Shown: positions 29,197-37,575, counted from the stretch's first letter. The stretch: 64,000 nt of DNA from Mesorhizobium australicum WSM2073 (GCF_000230995.2 NC_019973.1:3486001-3550000); one strand, 5' to 3'. The notes: a model not told the origin generated them from the sequence alone. Numbers and translations: made by a program.

Positions 29197-30084
29197 ATGG
29201 CCGACGTCACCACCAAACCCGTCATCACCCAGGCGATGATCGATGCCTATGACGAATACACGCATCTGACGCTGGATCGCCGCCGCTTCATGGAGCAACT
29301 GACCAGGCTTGCCGGATCGGGCGCGGCGGCGGCCGCGATCGCGCCGATGCTGGCGGCGAACTCGGCCCAAGCGGCGATCGTCGCCGACAACGATGCCCGC
29401 GTGAAGGGCGAGGATATCACCTATCCCGGCAGCGGCGGCGAGATGAAGGGCTATCTGGTCAAACCCGCAAACCAGGCCGGCAAGCTCGGCACGGTCATCG
29501 TCATCCATGAAAACAGGGGGCTCAACCCGCATATCCGCGACGTCGCCCGGCGCGTGGCGCTGGAAGGGTTCGTGGCGCTCGCGCCGGATTTCCTGTCGCC
29601 GCTCGGCGGCACGCCCACTGACGAGGACAAGGCGCGCGACATGTTCGGGAAACTCGACCCGGCGCAGACCGTGGCCAATGGCGTGGCGACGGTCGCCTTC
29701 CTCAAGGCCGACGGGGACGGCAATGGCAAGGTCGGCGCCATCGGCTTCTGCTGGGGCGGCGGTACGGCCAACATGCTGGCCGTCAATGCGCCCGACCTTG
29801 CGGCGAGCGTCGCCTATTACGGCATGCAGCCGAAGGCCGCCGACGTCTCGAAGATCAAGGCCGCGTTGCTGCTGCACTATGCCGGCCTCGACGAGCGCAC
29901 CAATGCCGGCATCGATGCGTTCACGAAGGAACTCGACGCCGCCCATGTCGAATACACGGTCTATGTCTATGAAGGCGCCAACCATGCCTTCAACAACGAC
30001 ACCTCGGCGGCGCGCTACGACAAGAAGGCGGCCGACCTCGCCTGGGGCAGGACGATCGCCTTCCTCAGGCAGAAGCTGGCATGA
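29197..30084 (+). CDS. Dienelactone hydrolase family protein, Tat-exported type
   Basis: A 295-residue alpha/beta hydrolase of the dienelactone hydrolase family. The catalytic triad is Cys185 (GFCWGGG), Asp232 (AGLDER) and His263 (NHAFNND), with Glu105 (HENRG) as in the family. Residues 29-60 look like a twin-arginine signal (RRRFMEQLTRLAGSG, a hydrophobic stretch, then AQA). It is preceded by an unusual ~28-residue hydrophilic leader, a layout shared with YghX-type proteins. The substrate is not known. The start has GAGGAAG upstream. It ends 9 bp from the convergent receiver gene. Confidence 0.88.
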   Translation: MADVTTKPVITQAMIDAYDEYTHLTLDRRRFMEQLTRLAGSGAAAAAIAPMLAANSAQAAIVADNDARVKGEDITYPGSGGEMKGYLVKPANQAGKLGTVIVIHENRGLNPHIRDVARRVALEGFVALAPDFLSPLGGTPTDEDKARDMFGKLDPAQTVANGVATVAFLKADGDGNGKVGAIGFCWGGGTANMLAVNAPDLAASVAYYGMQPKAADVSKIKAALLLHYAGLDERTNAGIDAFTKELDAAHVEYTVYVYEGANHAFNNDTSAARYDKKAADLAWGRTIAFLRQKLA

Positions 30085-30093
30085 CCATCGCCT

Positions 30094-30540
30094 TCAGGCC
30101 GCCGGCGCCCAGATCGTCTTGAAGGCCGGCGACAGGGTGAAGCCCGCCGGGCGCTCCGATTTCGGCGGCGGGCGCCGCACGCCTTCCTGCAAATAGCGCA
30201 GGGCAGAGGTCAGCCCGTTCATCGTGTAGGGCTTGGCGATGACGCCGATCGCACCGGCGAAGTGGTCGGGGATGCGCTTCGGGTTGGCGGTCATGAAAAT
30301 GACCATCGAGTTCTTTCTGTCGCCAATATATTCGGCGACGTCGATGCCGGTCGGGCCGTCGGTGAGATGGATGTCGACAAAGGCGATATCGGCCTGCGTG
30401 GTATCGACCATGTCCTTTGCTTCGGCGAGCGATGTTGCCCAGCCGACGACGCTGTGCCCGGCGTCCTCGACCAGGCTCTCCAACTCCATGGCCAGCAGCG
30501 CCTCGTCCTCGACGATCAGGACCTTGAGCGGTTCAATCAT
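30094..30540 (-). CDS. lovR: Single-domain response regulator (LovR-like)
   Basis: A 148-residue receiver with no output domain. The phosphoacceptor is Asp56 (FVDIHLTDG), the acidic pair is Glu11-Asp12, and Lys103 (IAKPYT) and Thr84 (MTAN) complete the site. The ~30-residue tail (VRRPPPKSERPAG) is not a DNA-binding domain. The start overlaps the stop of the LOV kinase by 4 bp (ATGA), so the two are cotranslated. In Caulobacter, LovK and the single-domain LovR form such a pair and act on the general stress response. The symbol rests on that resemblance. Confidence 0.85.
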   Translation of the reverse strand: MIEPLKVLIVEDEALLAMELESLVEDAGHSVVGWATSLAEAKDMVDTTQADIAFVDIHLTDGPTGIDVAEYIGDRKNSMVIFMTANPKRIPDHFAGAIGVIAKPYTMNGLTSALRYLQEGVRRPPPKSERPAGFTLSPAFKTIWAPAA

Positions 30541-31685
30541 GACAGGTTCCCTTTGTGCTGTGGTCCATTGGGCATCGAGATGACAACGCGAGTGCCGGGA
30601 CCGGCATCGCGCCACTCGATGTCGGCACGCAATTGGCGGGCAAGCGACTTGATCAGCCGCATGCCGAAGGAGGCGTCGCCATTGGCGCCCGCCATGCCGA
30701 CGCCGTCATCCGAGACCTCGATGTTCAAATGGCCGTCCGGCTGGCTCATCTTGATGCCGATGCTGCCCGATCTCGTGCCGTCGGGCCTTTCCTTGAAGGC
30801 ATGCTTGAGCGCGTTGGTGACGAGTTCGTTGACCATCAGCGCTACCGGCGTCGCCTTCTCGGCCGGGACGACGACGGGCTCGAGATCGAGTGTCGGATTG
30901 ATTTCCGAACGTCCCGAAGCCGTGAGCAGGTCGGAGATGAGATCCTTGGCGAAGTCGGAAACATCGAACTTGCTGACATCCTTGGACTGGTAGAGCCGGC
31001 GGTGCACGGTGCTGAGCGCCTCTATGCGCTCCAACATCGTGCCAAGCGAGCGCTTGAGGTTCGCGTCGGAGACGGTGCGGCTCTGCATGAGGATAAGCGA
31101 GGAGATCATCTGCAGATTGTTCTTCACCCGATGATCGACCTCATGCAGCAGCGTGGTCTGCGCCTCAAGTGCCGCTTCGAGCTCAGCCGTGCGTTCCTTG
31201 ACGGCCTTTTCGAAACGTTCCTTGTCCGCGGTGATGCGATTTTCCCAGAGCTTCCGGTCGGAAACATCGAGTTGCGAGGCGAAGAAGAACTGCATTTCGC
31301 CTTTGTCGTTGGAGACGGGGCTTATGTAGAGCGCGTTCCAGAAGGTCGATCCGTCCTTGCGGTAATTCAGGATATCGACACTGATGTCGGTTTCATCGGC
31401 GATCGCGGCGCGTATCTGAGCGATCGCTTCCTTGTCGCTCTCCGGCCCCTGCAGGAAGCGGCAGTTCCTGCCGAGAACCTCGTCGCGCTCATAACCCGTC
31501 AGGCGCAGGAAGGCGTCGTTTGCAAAGACGATCGGATTGTCCTGCCGGCGCGGATCGGTAATGATCATCGACATGCGCGTGGCGCGGATGGCCGCCGCGA
31601 AGGGGTCGCCCTTGCCGTGCTCGACATGAAGGTCGTCGGTCATGTGCCATGCGTCCGCCGGCTCCCTGGTCCGTTTCCGTTCCAT
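30537..31685 (-). CDS. lovK: LOV-domain blue-light sensor histidine kinase (LovK-like)
   Basis: A 382-residue soluble kinase. An N-terminal LOV/PAS domain (about 30-145) carries the flavin-adduct motif GRNCRFLQG, with Cys75 able to bond to FMN in blue light, and flavin contacts in NYRKDGSTFWNALYISPV and FFFASQLD. A coiled coil (~150-180) leads to an HWE/HisKA_2 histidine box (LLHEVDHRVKNNLQ, His185) and a HATPase domain (NELVTNALKHAF; DDGVGM). The ATG at 31685 has GGAG upstream; ATG 31703 and TTG 31718 are alternatives. It overlaps the receiver gene. Light-dependent signalling is inferred from the motif. Confidence 0.9.
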   Translation of the reverse strand: MERKRTREPADAWHMTDDLHVEHGKGDPFAAAIRATRMSMIITDPRRQDNPIVFANDAFLRLTGYERDEVLGRNCRFLQGPESDKEAIAQIRAAIADETDISVDILNYRKDGSTFWNALYISPVSNDKGEMQFFFASQLDVSDRKLWENRITADKERFEKAVKERTAELEAALEAQTTLLHEVDHRVKNNLQMISSLILMQSRTVSDANLKRSLGTMLERIEALSTVHRRLYQSKDVSKFDVSDFAKDLISDLLTASGRSEINPTLDLEPVVVPAEKATPVALMVNELVTNALKHAFKERPDGTRSGSIGIKMSQPDGHLNIEVSDDGVGMAGANGDASFGMRLIKSLARQLRADIEWRDAGPGTRVVISMPNGPQHKGNLS

Positions 31686-31827
31686 AGCGTCGCTCCAAGC
31701 CATTTTCGCGGGAGACAACGGCTCAAAGTAGAATTTGGTTTCAATCTCGGCTGGCCTGTCGCAGTTCGTCGCAGGCGGGAACCGATGGAGGCTTTCCGCA
31801 ACCGACCGCGAGGAAGGGGTTTCCCAG

Positions 31828-32751
31828 CTAGCCAGCCGAGGCCGGCCTGTGAAGCGCGACGCCGGCCACGACCAGCGCGATGCCGAGGCAATCGGACGGA
31901 CCGGGTACCTGACGCAGCACGACGACGCCGATCAGCGTTGCGGTGACCGGCAGCAGCGACAGCATCAGCGCGAAACTCGCGCGCGGCAACCGCGCCATGG
32001 CGAGCTGGTCGCATACGTATGGAATGACCGACGAGCAGATGCCGACGCCGATGGCGGCGACGAGCAGCGGCGGCGACAAAAAGGCGGACAGGGCGTCGGC
32101 GAAGCCAACGGGCAGCACGACGACGAAAGCGACCGCCATGGCCGCACCCAGGCCGGCGATGCCGTCGCCGGCGCCCGCGCGGGCGACACGGTGTCCAAGC
32201 ACGATGTAGCCGACAAAGAGCGCGCCGTTGAGGAAAGCCCAGACCAGCCCGACCGGGTCGCTTGCCCATTTGACATCGATCAGCAGCAAGGTGCCGGTCA
32301 CGGCGATGGCAAGAGCGGCCAGATTGCGGGTGCTCCCGAGGCCGGCGAGCGCGACGCCGATGGTGCCGACGAATTCGATCGCCGCAACCAGCGAGATCGG
32401 CAGGCGGTCGAGCGCCAGGTAGAACGAACAGTTCATCACCGCCAGGCAAGCACCGAAGGCAACGAGCAGGAGCCGCGTCGGGAGATCGGCGCTGGCGAAG
32501 GTTCGCCATGGGCGGGTCAATGGCGCGAAGACCAGCGCCGCGGTGGCTATGCGCAGCCAGGCCATGCCGAGCACGCCGACTTGCGCAAAAAGCAGCACGG
32601 CGAAGGCCGGGCCGAGATAATGAAAGACAGCGCTGACAGCGAACCAGATATGAGGCGGCAATCTTGTCGCGAGCCCGGCGAGTGCGGGGCCGGCAAAGGC
32701 CGGGGTGGCAGCGGCAGGGCTGGTATACGGGGCTTGCCTCTGGTCATCCAT
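31828..32751 (-). CDS. EamA family transporter, RhtA-like exporter
   Basis: A 307-residue drug/metabolite transporter with ten hydrophobic helices in two EamA repeats. It resembles the threonine/homoserine exporter RhtA: AIEFVGTIGVALAG near 150 and SVIPYVCDQLAMARLPRASFALMLSLLP near 235 are typical. It is divergent from an Lrp/AsnC regulator across 89 bp, which supports amino acid export under Lrp-type control. The N-terminal 25 residues are hydrophilic and may be over-extended, as no strong ribosome site was seen at the chosen ATG. Confidence 0.88.
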   Translation of the reverse strand: MDDQRQAPYTSPAAATPAFAGPALAGLATRLPPHIWFAVSAVFHYLGPAFAVLLFAQVGVLGMAWLRIATAALVFAPLTRPWRTFASADLPTRLLLVAFGACLAVMNCSFYLALDRLPISLVAAIEFVGTIGVALAGLGSTRNLAALAIAVTGTLLLIDVKWASDPVGLVWAFLNGALFVGYIVLGHRVARAGAGDGIAGLGAAMAVAFVVVLPVGFADALSAFLSPPLLVAAIGVGICSSVIPYVCDQLAMARLPRASFALMLSLLPVTATLIGVVVLRQVPGPSDCLGIALVVAGVALHRPASAG

Positions 32752-32840
32752 GGGATCAGTATCGTAGCCAATCCTCCCTATTCATATGGATGATGACCAG
32801 CGTGACCAATAATTCGTTTCCCGGAAGCAAGGAGTTTTCC
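32752..32840. promoter_or_regulatory. Divergent EamA/Lrp promoter region with a small palindrome
   Basis: The 89-bp gap between the divergent genes should hold both promoters. An imperfect palindrome at 32780-32791 (ATTCATATGGAT, ten of twelve positions symmetric) is a candidate Lrp-type site. It is AT-rich compared with its surroundings. The assignment is weak. Confidence 0.3.
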
Positions 32841-33320
32841 ATGAAACGCCTTCGAAACGAAAATGCCGACATCGACGCGGCCGACATGAAGATCCTGCGC
32901 CTGCTGGAAGAGGACGCGCGCATCAGCACCGCGGAGCTGGCCCGTTCCGTCGGCCTGTCTGCGCCGAGCGTGGCGGAGCGCATCAAGCGGCTGCAGGAGA
33001 ACGGCGTGATCGAGGCCTATTGCGTCAGGATCAACCCGGCGGCGCTTGGCCTGAAACTGTCGGCGTGGCTGCGCATCCGGCCGGTGCCTGGGCAATTGTC
33101 AGTCGTGGCCGAGATCATCCGTGAGTTGCCGGAGATCGCACAATGCGACCGGGTGACCGGAGAGGACTGTTTCATCGCGCTGGCGCATGTCGGCTCGGTC
33201 GCCGAACTCGAACGGGTGATCGACCGCATCATTCCCCATGCGATGACCAACACGGCGATCATCCAGTCGTCGCCAGTGATCGCGCGCTCACCGCTGGCGG
33301 CGATCAGGCAACGGCGCTAA
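32841..33320 (+). CDS. Lrp/AsnC family transcriptional regulator
   Basis: A 159-residue regulator. The N-terminal winged helix-turn-helix is clear (DMKILRLLEEDARISTAELARSVGLSAPSVAERIKRLQENGVI), followed by the Lrp linker and a RAM/AsnC ligand-binding domain (CDRVTGEDCFIALAHV near 105). Such proteins form octamers and sense amino acids. The ATG at 32841 has AAGGAG 7 bp upstream. It probably controls the divergent EamA exporter and itself. Its stop overlaps the end of the small convergent gene by 4 bp. Confidence 0.92.
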   Translation: MKRLRNENADIDAADMKILRLLEEDARISTAELARSVGLSAPSVAERIKRLQENGVIEAYCVRINPAALGLKLSAWLRIRPVPGQLSVVAEIIRELPEIAQCDRVTGEDCFIALAHVGSVAELERVIDRIIPHAMTNTAIIQSSPVIARSPLAAIRQRR

Positions 33321-33514
33321 GCGTGGCCGCGCTTCAGGCGGGCGCGCTTCAGGATGCTGCGCCAGCGGATCATGTCGAACGGGATCGGTTCGTTGTTGTT
33401 GGCGATGTGAAAGATCTCGTTGTCGACATTCTTGAGCGAACGCCAGAAATCGTAGTCCGATATGCGCGGATCGGCCGCCAGCCTGTCCACCTCGACCTTG
33501 ATGTCGGTTTTCAT
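33317..33514 (-). CDS. Small hypothetical protein, 65 residues
   Basis: A 65-residue protein I cannot name. It is charged and probably helical (KVEVDRLAADPRISDYDFW, then FDMIRWRSILKRARLKRG) with no membrane segment. The ATG has GAGGAAC 5 bp upstream, which supports translation. A 21-bp palindrome lies 73 bp upstream. The 4-bp tail-to-tail overlap with the lrp gene suggests a compact, selected arrangement. Nothing in the sequence indicates a function. Confidence 0.65.
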   Translation of the reverse strand: MKTDIKVEVDRLAADPRISDYDFWRSLKNVDNEIFHIANNNEPIPFDMIRWRSILKRARLKRGHA

Positions 33515-33586
33515 GCACGTTCCTCGAACCGGCTTCGCCGCGCCGCCCGCTAAAACAACCCTGTGCGGACGTTTTCGACCGCTCCG

Positions 33587-33607
33587 CTGAGTCGTTCAAC
33601 GGCTCAG
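33587..33607. promoter_or_regulatory. 21-bp palindrome upstream of the small gene
   Basis: CTGAG-T-CGTT-C-AACG-G-CTCAG is symmetric apart from one pair and the centre. It lies in the 237-bp gap between the small gene (33317-33514) and the thioesterase. It may be an operator for an unknown regulator. Confidence 0.4.
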
Positions 33608-33751
33608 ATGGCTTGTTCCCGTTAAATCCTCAGTAAGGTTAATGCGGGTGCGAGGTGGCTTCAAGCACGCGTGCCAGCCGATTTGAGGAACCCGGCGATT
33701 TTGGATCGCGGGTGTGGCTTTGAGGCCAGACCCGGTCGCCTGGGCTTCGCC

Positions 33752-34231
33752 CTATTTGCGCTTGATGCCGATCGAACGGCCGGCGCGCTCGGGCATCGGG
33801 AGCACGGAGTGGGCGGCGCGCATGGCTTCGATCCTGGCCAGTACATCGGCCGGAAAGGGCGCCACCTTCGGCCCCGACATGTCGACATGCAGCGACAGGG
33901 TCTCGGACGTGGCGGCGAGCCAGCCGTCGACATGGCGGATTTCCTGATAGGCCCGCAGCCGCTTCTCGTCATGGTCGATGAGCTGGAAGGAGACCGCGAC
34001 CTTGTGGTCGAGATGCAGTTCCCTGACGTAGCAGACATGGGCTTCGGCGGTGTAGATGGTGAGCCGCCGCTCTTTCACATAGTCCAGACCCATGCCCATC
34101 GCCTCGAAGGCCTCGTCCGAGCAGCGGTCGAACAGCACGTTGTAATAGGCCATGTTGAGATGGCCGTTATAGTCGATCCAGTCCTTCTCGATGCCCATGG
34201 GCCTGGAGACGAAGGGGGCGGGAATGGACAT
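33752..34231 (-). CDS. Hotdog-fold thioesterase
   Basis: A 159-residue acyl-CoA thioesterase-like protein of the 4-hydroxybenzoyl-CoA thioesterase group. The hotdog signature DWIDYNGHLNMAYYNVLFD (residues 17-35) includes the catalytic Asp and the conserved Gly-His-Asn. YTAEAHVCYVRELHLDHKV and RAYQEIRH follow in the expected places. Similar proteins occur beside carnitine dehydrogenase and hydrolyse betainyl-CoA, but no carnitine genes are here, so the substrate is open. The ATG at 34231 has AAGGAAG upstream; a 21-codon extension is possible but overlaps a repeat. Confidence 0.88.
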   Translation of the reverse strand: MSIPAPFVSRPMGIEKDWIDYNGHLNMAYYNVLFDRCSDEAFEAMGMGLDYVKERRLTIYTAEAHVCYVRELHLDHKVAVSFQLIDHDEKRLRAYQEIRHVDGWLAATSETLSLHVDMSGPKVAPFPADVLARIEAMRAAHSVLPMPERAGRSIGIKRK

Positions 34232-34286
34232 CGAAACTTCCTTGTTCTGGTGCTGGACAGAGTAGCCGGTGAGTGTCTTTACATTC

Positions 34287-34333
34287 TGACGCAATTTCGG
34301 ATGGAAACCGCTTCACACTTTTCCTGAAATTGC
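34287..34333 (-). repeat. Palindromic intergenic repeat, reverse copy
   Basis: The reverse complement starts GCAATTTCAGGAAAAG and contains GTGTGAAGCGGTTT, then ends GAAATTGCGTCA. It matches the element at 14383-14430 in opposite orientation. It lies between the divergent thioesterase and D-lactate dehydrogenase genes, in the shared upstream region. Confidence 0.8.
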
Positions 34334-34391
34334 TTTAGGCATCCATACTCGCATAACAAGCGTGGGCGCTGGTCCATTCGCGGAGGAATTC

Positions 34392-35807
34392 ATGGCTCTG
34401 AGCGACCTCAATCCGGTCGAACGCAACGAGGAAGGCATCGCGGCGGTGCTCGGCATCCTCAAGCAGCGGCTGGGCGAGCGCTTCCAGACCGGACAGGCCA
34501 TCCGCTCGCAGCACGCGCATACGACCACCTATATTCCGACGCAGGCGCCCGACGGCGTCGCTTTCCCGGAGACGACGGCCGAGGTGCAGGAAATCGTGCG
34601 TGCCTGTGCAGCGCATCGCGTGCCGGTGATCGCGTTTGGCGTCGGCTCGTCGCTCGAAGGCCACACCAATGCGCCGGGTGGGGGCATTTCGGTCGATACG
34701 TCGCGGATGAACCGCATTCTCTCGGTCAATCCGCAGGATCTCGACTGCACGGTGGAGCCGGGCGTCACGCGCGAGGATTTGAACCGGCATCTGCGCGACA
34801 CCGGCCTGTTCTTCCCGATCGATCCGGGCGCCAATGCCTCGCTCGGCGGCATGGCGGCGACGCGGGCGTCCGGCACCAATGCGGTGCGCTACGGCACGAT
34901 GCGCGAGAACGTGCTGTCGCTGACCGCCGTCATGGCCGACGGCGAGATGGTGACGACCGGCAAGCGGGCGAAAAAGAGCTCGGCCGGTTATGATTTGACC
35001 CGGCTGCTGGTCGGCTCCGAGGGCACGCTGGGCATCATCACCGCGCTGACCCTAAAGCTGCAAGGCATTCCGCAGGCGATCTCGGGCGGCGTCTGTCCCT
35101 TCCCGAGCGTCGAAGCGGCCTGCAACGCCGTGATAGCGACGATCCAGATGGGCATTCCGGTGGCGCGCATCGAACTGGTCAACGCGCTGCAGATGCGGGC
35201 GATGAAGACCTATTCCAAGCTCGATTATCCCGAGAGCCCGTGCCTGTTCGTCGAGTTTCATGGCAGCGACGCCGGCGTTGCCGAACAGGCCGAGACCTTC
35301 GGGGCGATCGCGGAAGACAATGGCGGCGGGCCGTTCCTGTGGACCAGCGTTGCCGAGGAGCGCACCAAATTGTGGAAGGCCAGGCACGACGCCTACTGGG
35401 CGTCGCTGACCTTGCGGCCGGGCGCCAAGGGGCTGTCGACCGATGTCTGCGTACCGATCTCGCGCTTTGCCGAATGCGTCATGGAAACCGAGGCCGACAT
35501 TGCCGAGATGGGACTTATCGCGCCCATCGTCGGCCATGCCGGAGACGGCAATTTCCACGTGCTGGTGCTGATGGATGTCAACGATCCCAAGGAAATCGCG
35601 CTGTCGGAAAAATTCGTGGCACGGCTCAACATGCGGGCGATCGCCATGGAGGGTACCTGCACCGGCGAGCACGGCATCGGGCAAGGCAAGATCGGGTTCC
35701 TGCGCCACGAACTCGGCCATGGCGTCGACATCATGCGCACGATCAAGCAGGCGCTCGATCCGCAAAACATCATGAATCCGGGCAAGATATTGCCTGACGC
35801 GGGCTAA
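34392..35807 (+). CDS. FAD-linked D-lactate dehydrogenase (cytochrome) family
   Basis: A 471-residue flavoprotein of the D-lactate dehydrogenase/glycolate oxidase GlcD group, which feeds electrons to cytochrome c or quinone. The FAD-binding domain has PVIAFGVGSSLEGH near 77, PGANASLGGMAATRASG near 150 and YDLTRLLVGSEGTLGIIT near 208. The C-terminal cap has GHAGDGNFH near 382 and the metal-binding GTCTGEHGIG near 430. The ATG at 34392 has GGAGGAA 4 bp upstream. D-lactate is the most likely substrate because no glcE or glcF gene is adjacent. Confidence 0.9.
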   Translation: MALSDLNPVERNEEGIAAVLGILKQRLGERFQTGQAIRSQHAHTTTYIPTQAPDGVAFPETTAEVQEIVRACAAHRVPVIAFGVGSSLEGHTNAPGGGISVDTSRMNRILSVNPQDLDCTVEPGVTREDLNRHLRDTGLFFPIDPGANASLGGMAATRASGTNAVRYGTMRENVLSLTAVMADGEMVTTGKRAKKSSAGYDLTRLLVGSEGTLGIITALTLKLQGIPQAISGGVCPFPSVEAACNAVIATIQMGIPVARIELVNALQMRAMKTYSKLDYPESPCLFVEFHGSDAGVAEQAETFGAIAEDNGGGPFLWTSVAEERTKLWKARHDAYWASLTLRPGAKGLSTDVCVPISRFAECVMETEADIAEMGLIAPIVGHAGDGNFHVLVLMDVNDPKEIALSEKFVARLNMRAIAMEGTCTGEHGIGQGKIGFLRHELGHGVDIMRTIKQALDPQNIMNPGKILPDAG

Positions 35808-35908
35808 GGGCATCGCGAACAGCGCGTCTTGACCGCGCCGCCATTCGGGTCGAGGCTCCTCAAGTGGCAAACCTGGAAAGACAGGCGTGCCGGCTGAGGA
35901 GAATTTTT

Positions 35909-36427
35909 ATGGCCATTTCACGCAAGGAAGAAGCACGCGCGCTGAGCGCCGATGAAAAGGAATTGGTGGGGAAATCGCACCATCCGGCGGTGCAGGAGCT
36001 TTCCGACTCCGACCTTTCCGGCCTGGTCAAGCTGTTGCGGGAACGGCGTGACAAGGCGCAGACCGAAGCACATCGCCGGCGGCGCGAAATACGCGGCAAA
36101 GGCGCGGCGAAAGGTACGGCACCCTCGAAGGCCGACGGCGGTTCACAAATTAAGCTCGCGGTGCTGGCCATGGCGATGCGGCGGCTGAACGGCGAGGCCG
36201 AACGGCGCCGCCAACTGGCGGCTCGCATTTCGCTGGTCGACAATGCGCGCAAGGCGCTGGCCTTGAAGCAGAAAGCTCCGGAGGGTCCCACGCACAATTC
36301 GCGCACCGCCCACGAGGGCATGCGGGCCGTGGCCAACCAGAAGGTTCCAAATCTTGTTCGGCCGGCCGAATTCGGCCGCCAGCGCAAGGCGGCCAAGGTG
36401 GCGCAGGCGAAACGCGACGCACGCTAA
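35909..36427 (+). CDS. Conserved-type hypothetical protein, basic and helical
   Basis: A 172-residue basic protein (many Arg, Lys and Ala) that I do not recognise. ALSADEKELVGKSHHPAVQELSDSDLSGLVKLLRERRDKAQ forms the N-terminal part, and two more Arg-rich helical stretches follow. The C-terminus VRPAEFGRQRKAAKVAQAKRDAR is strongly basic, so nucleic acid binding is possible but only inferred. The ATG at 35909 has TGAGGAG upstream and is preferred over one 15 codons earlier. It is convergent with the peroxidase gene. Confidence 0.7.
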   Translation: MAISRKEEARALSADEKELVGKSHHPAVQELSDSDLSGLVKLLRERRDKAQTEAHRRRREIRGKGAAKGTAPSKADGGSQIKLAVLAMAMRRLNGEAERRRQLAARISLVDNARKALALKQKAPEGPTHNSRTAHEGMRAVANQKVPNLVRPAEFGRQRKAAKVAQAKRDAR

Positions 36428-36456
36428 GGGAGCGGTTAGGCCCGCCAACCGCCGCT

Positions 36457-37443
36457 CTATCCTACAGTGGGAAGCTGCTCCCGGGCGTCCTGCGCAAGCG
36501 TCTGCAGCATGGGGCGGGTCGGGGCGAAGAAGGTCGTGCCGGTGTGCGGCGTGGAGACATCGAGCAGCCGGTCGTATGCACCCGGCGGGTCGCCGACATA
36601 CATGCGCTGCAGCATTTTCTCGGTGACCCAGAGATATCTGCTGTAGCCGATGAAGTAGGTGCCGAATTCGTTCTGCCCGGGCCTGCCGAACGGCATGTTG
36701 TCGCGCAATATGTCGTGTTCGTTGCCGTCGGCATCGACCACGGTGGCCAGCGACTTGTGCGATTTGCGCGGCGCGTCGTCATCATCGATTTCGATGTTGT
36801 CGATCTTGGTGCGGCCGATGATCGCCTCCTGCTCGGGCGTGGGAATGCGCGCCCAGGCCTGCATGTCGTGCAGATATTTCTGGACCACGACATAGCTGCC
36901 GCCGGCGAAATCGGCATCCTCGTCACCGACCAGCGCCGAGGCGGGCAAATCGAGGCCGGCCGGGTTGGCGGTGCCGTCGACGAAGCCGAGCAGGTCGCGG
37001 GCGTCGAAATAGCGAAAGCCGATCACTTCGTCGACGACGCTGACGCCGGGACCAAGCCTGTCGAGCAGGATACGCCCGAATTCGAAGCACATGTCGGGCC
37101 GCTCGGCGCGGATGTGAAAGAGCAGGTCGCCCGGTGTCGTTGGCGCCGAATGGACCGCGCCCTTGATCGGCGCGAACGGCTTCAGTTCCAGCGGCCGCCG
37201 GCCGGGGCTGAGCCGGTCCCAGAGATCGCGGCCGATGCCGGCGATGCAGGACAGGCGCCCGCCGAGATCGCGGAATCCGACAGTCTTGACCAGATCGTCG
37301 AGTTCGCCGAGCACGGAACAAACCCTGGCCAGAGCCGGCTGATCGCCGGCGACGGTGCCGACAAGGAAAATCGCCGACTGCGATAGCGGGGCATCGACAC
37401 TCTGCGCATCGATCGGCACGCGATCCCAGTTCTTGCCCGACAT
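36457..37443 (-). CDS. Dyp-type (dye-decolorising) heme peroxidase
   Basis: A 328-residue heme peroxidase of the DyP B subgroup. The hallmark GFVDGTANP (153-161) supplies the distal Asp156, Arg247 lies in ILRDNMPFG, and His229 (KSHKS) is the expected proximal heme ligand. No signal peptide is present, so it is cytoplasmic or packaged. Many B-type DyPs are encapsulin cargo, but the end here (AREQLPTVG) shows no clear targeting peptide. It stands alone between two plus-strand genes. Confidence 0.93.
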   Translation of the reverse strand: MSGKNWDRVPIDAQSVDAPLSQSAIFLVGTVAGDQPALARVCSVLGELDDLVKTVGFRDLGGRLSCIAGIGRDLWDRLSPGRRPLELKPFAPIKGAVHSAPTTPGDLLFHIRAERPDMCFEFGRILLDRLGPGVSVVDEVIGFRYFDARDLLGFVDGTANPAGLDLPASALVGDEDADFAGGSYVVVQKYLHDMQAWARIPTPEQEAIIGRTKIDNIEIDDDDAPRKSHKSLATVVDADGNEHDILRDNMPFGRPGQNEFGTYFIGYSRYLWVTEKMLQRMYVGDPPGAYDRLLDVSTPHTGTTFFAPTRPMLQTLAQDAREQLPTVG

Positions 37444-37575
37444 CCGAGAATCTCCGCTTTTCCCGGATTTGTTTCAGATCGTCCGACATGACGCAACACG
37501 GGATGAATTGCCTCTTTATCGACACGCGGATGCGGGTAGAGTGCGGCGGAATTGCAATCAACCTGTTCGGAGCTG

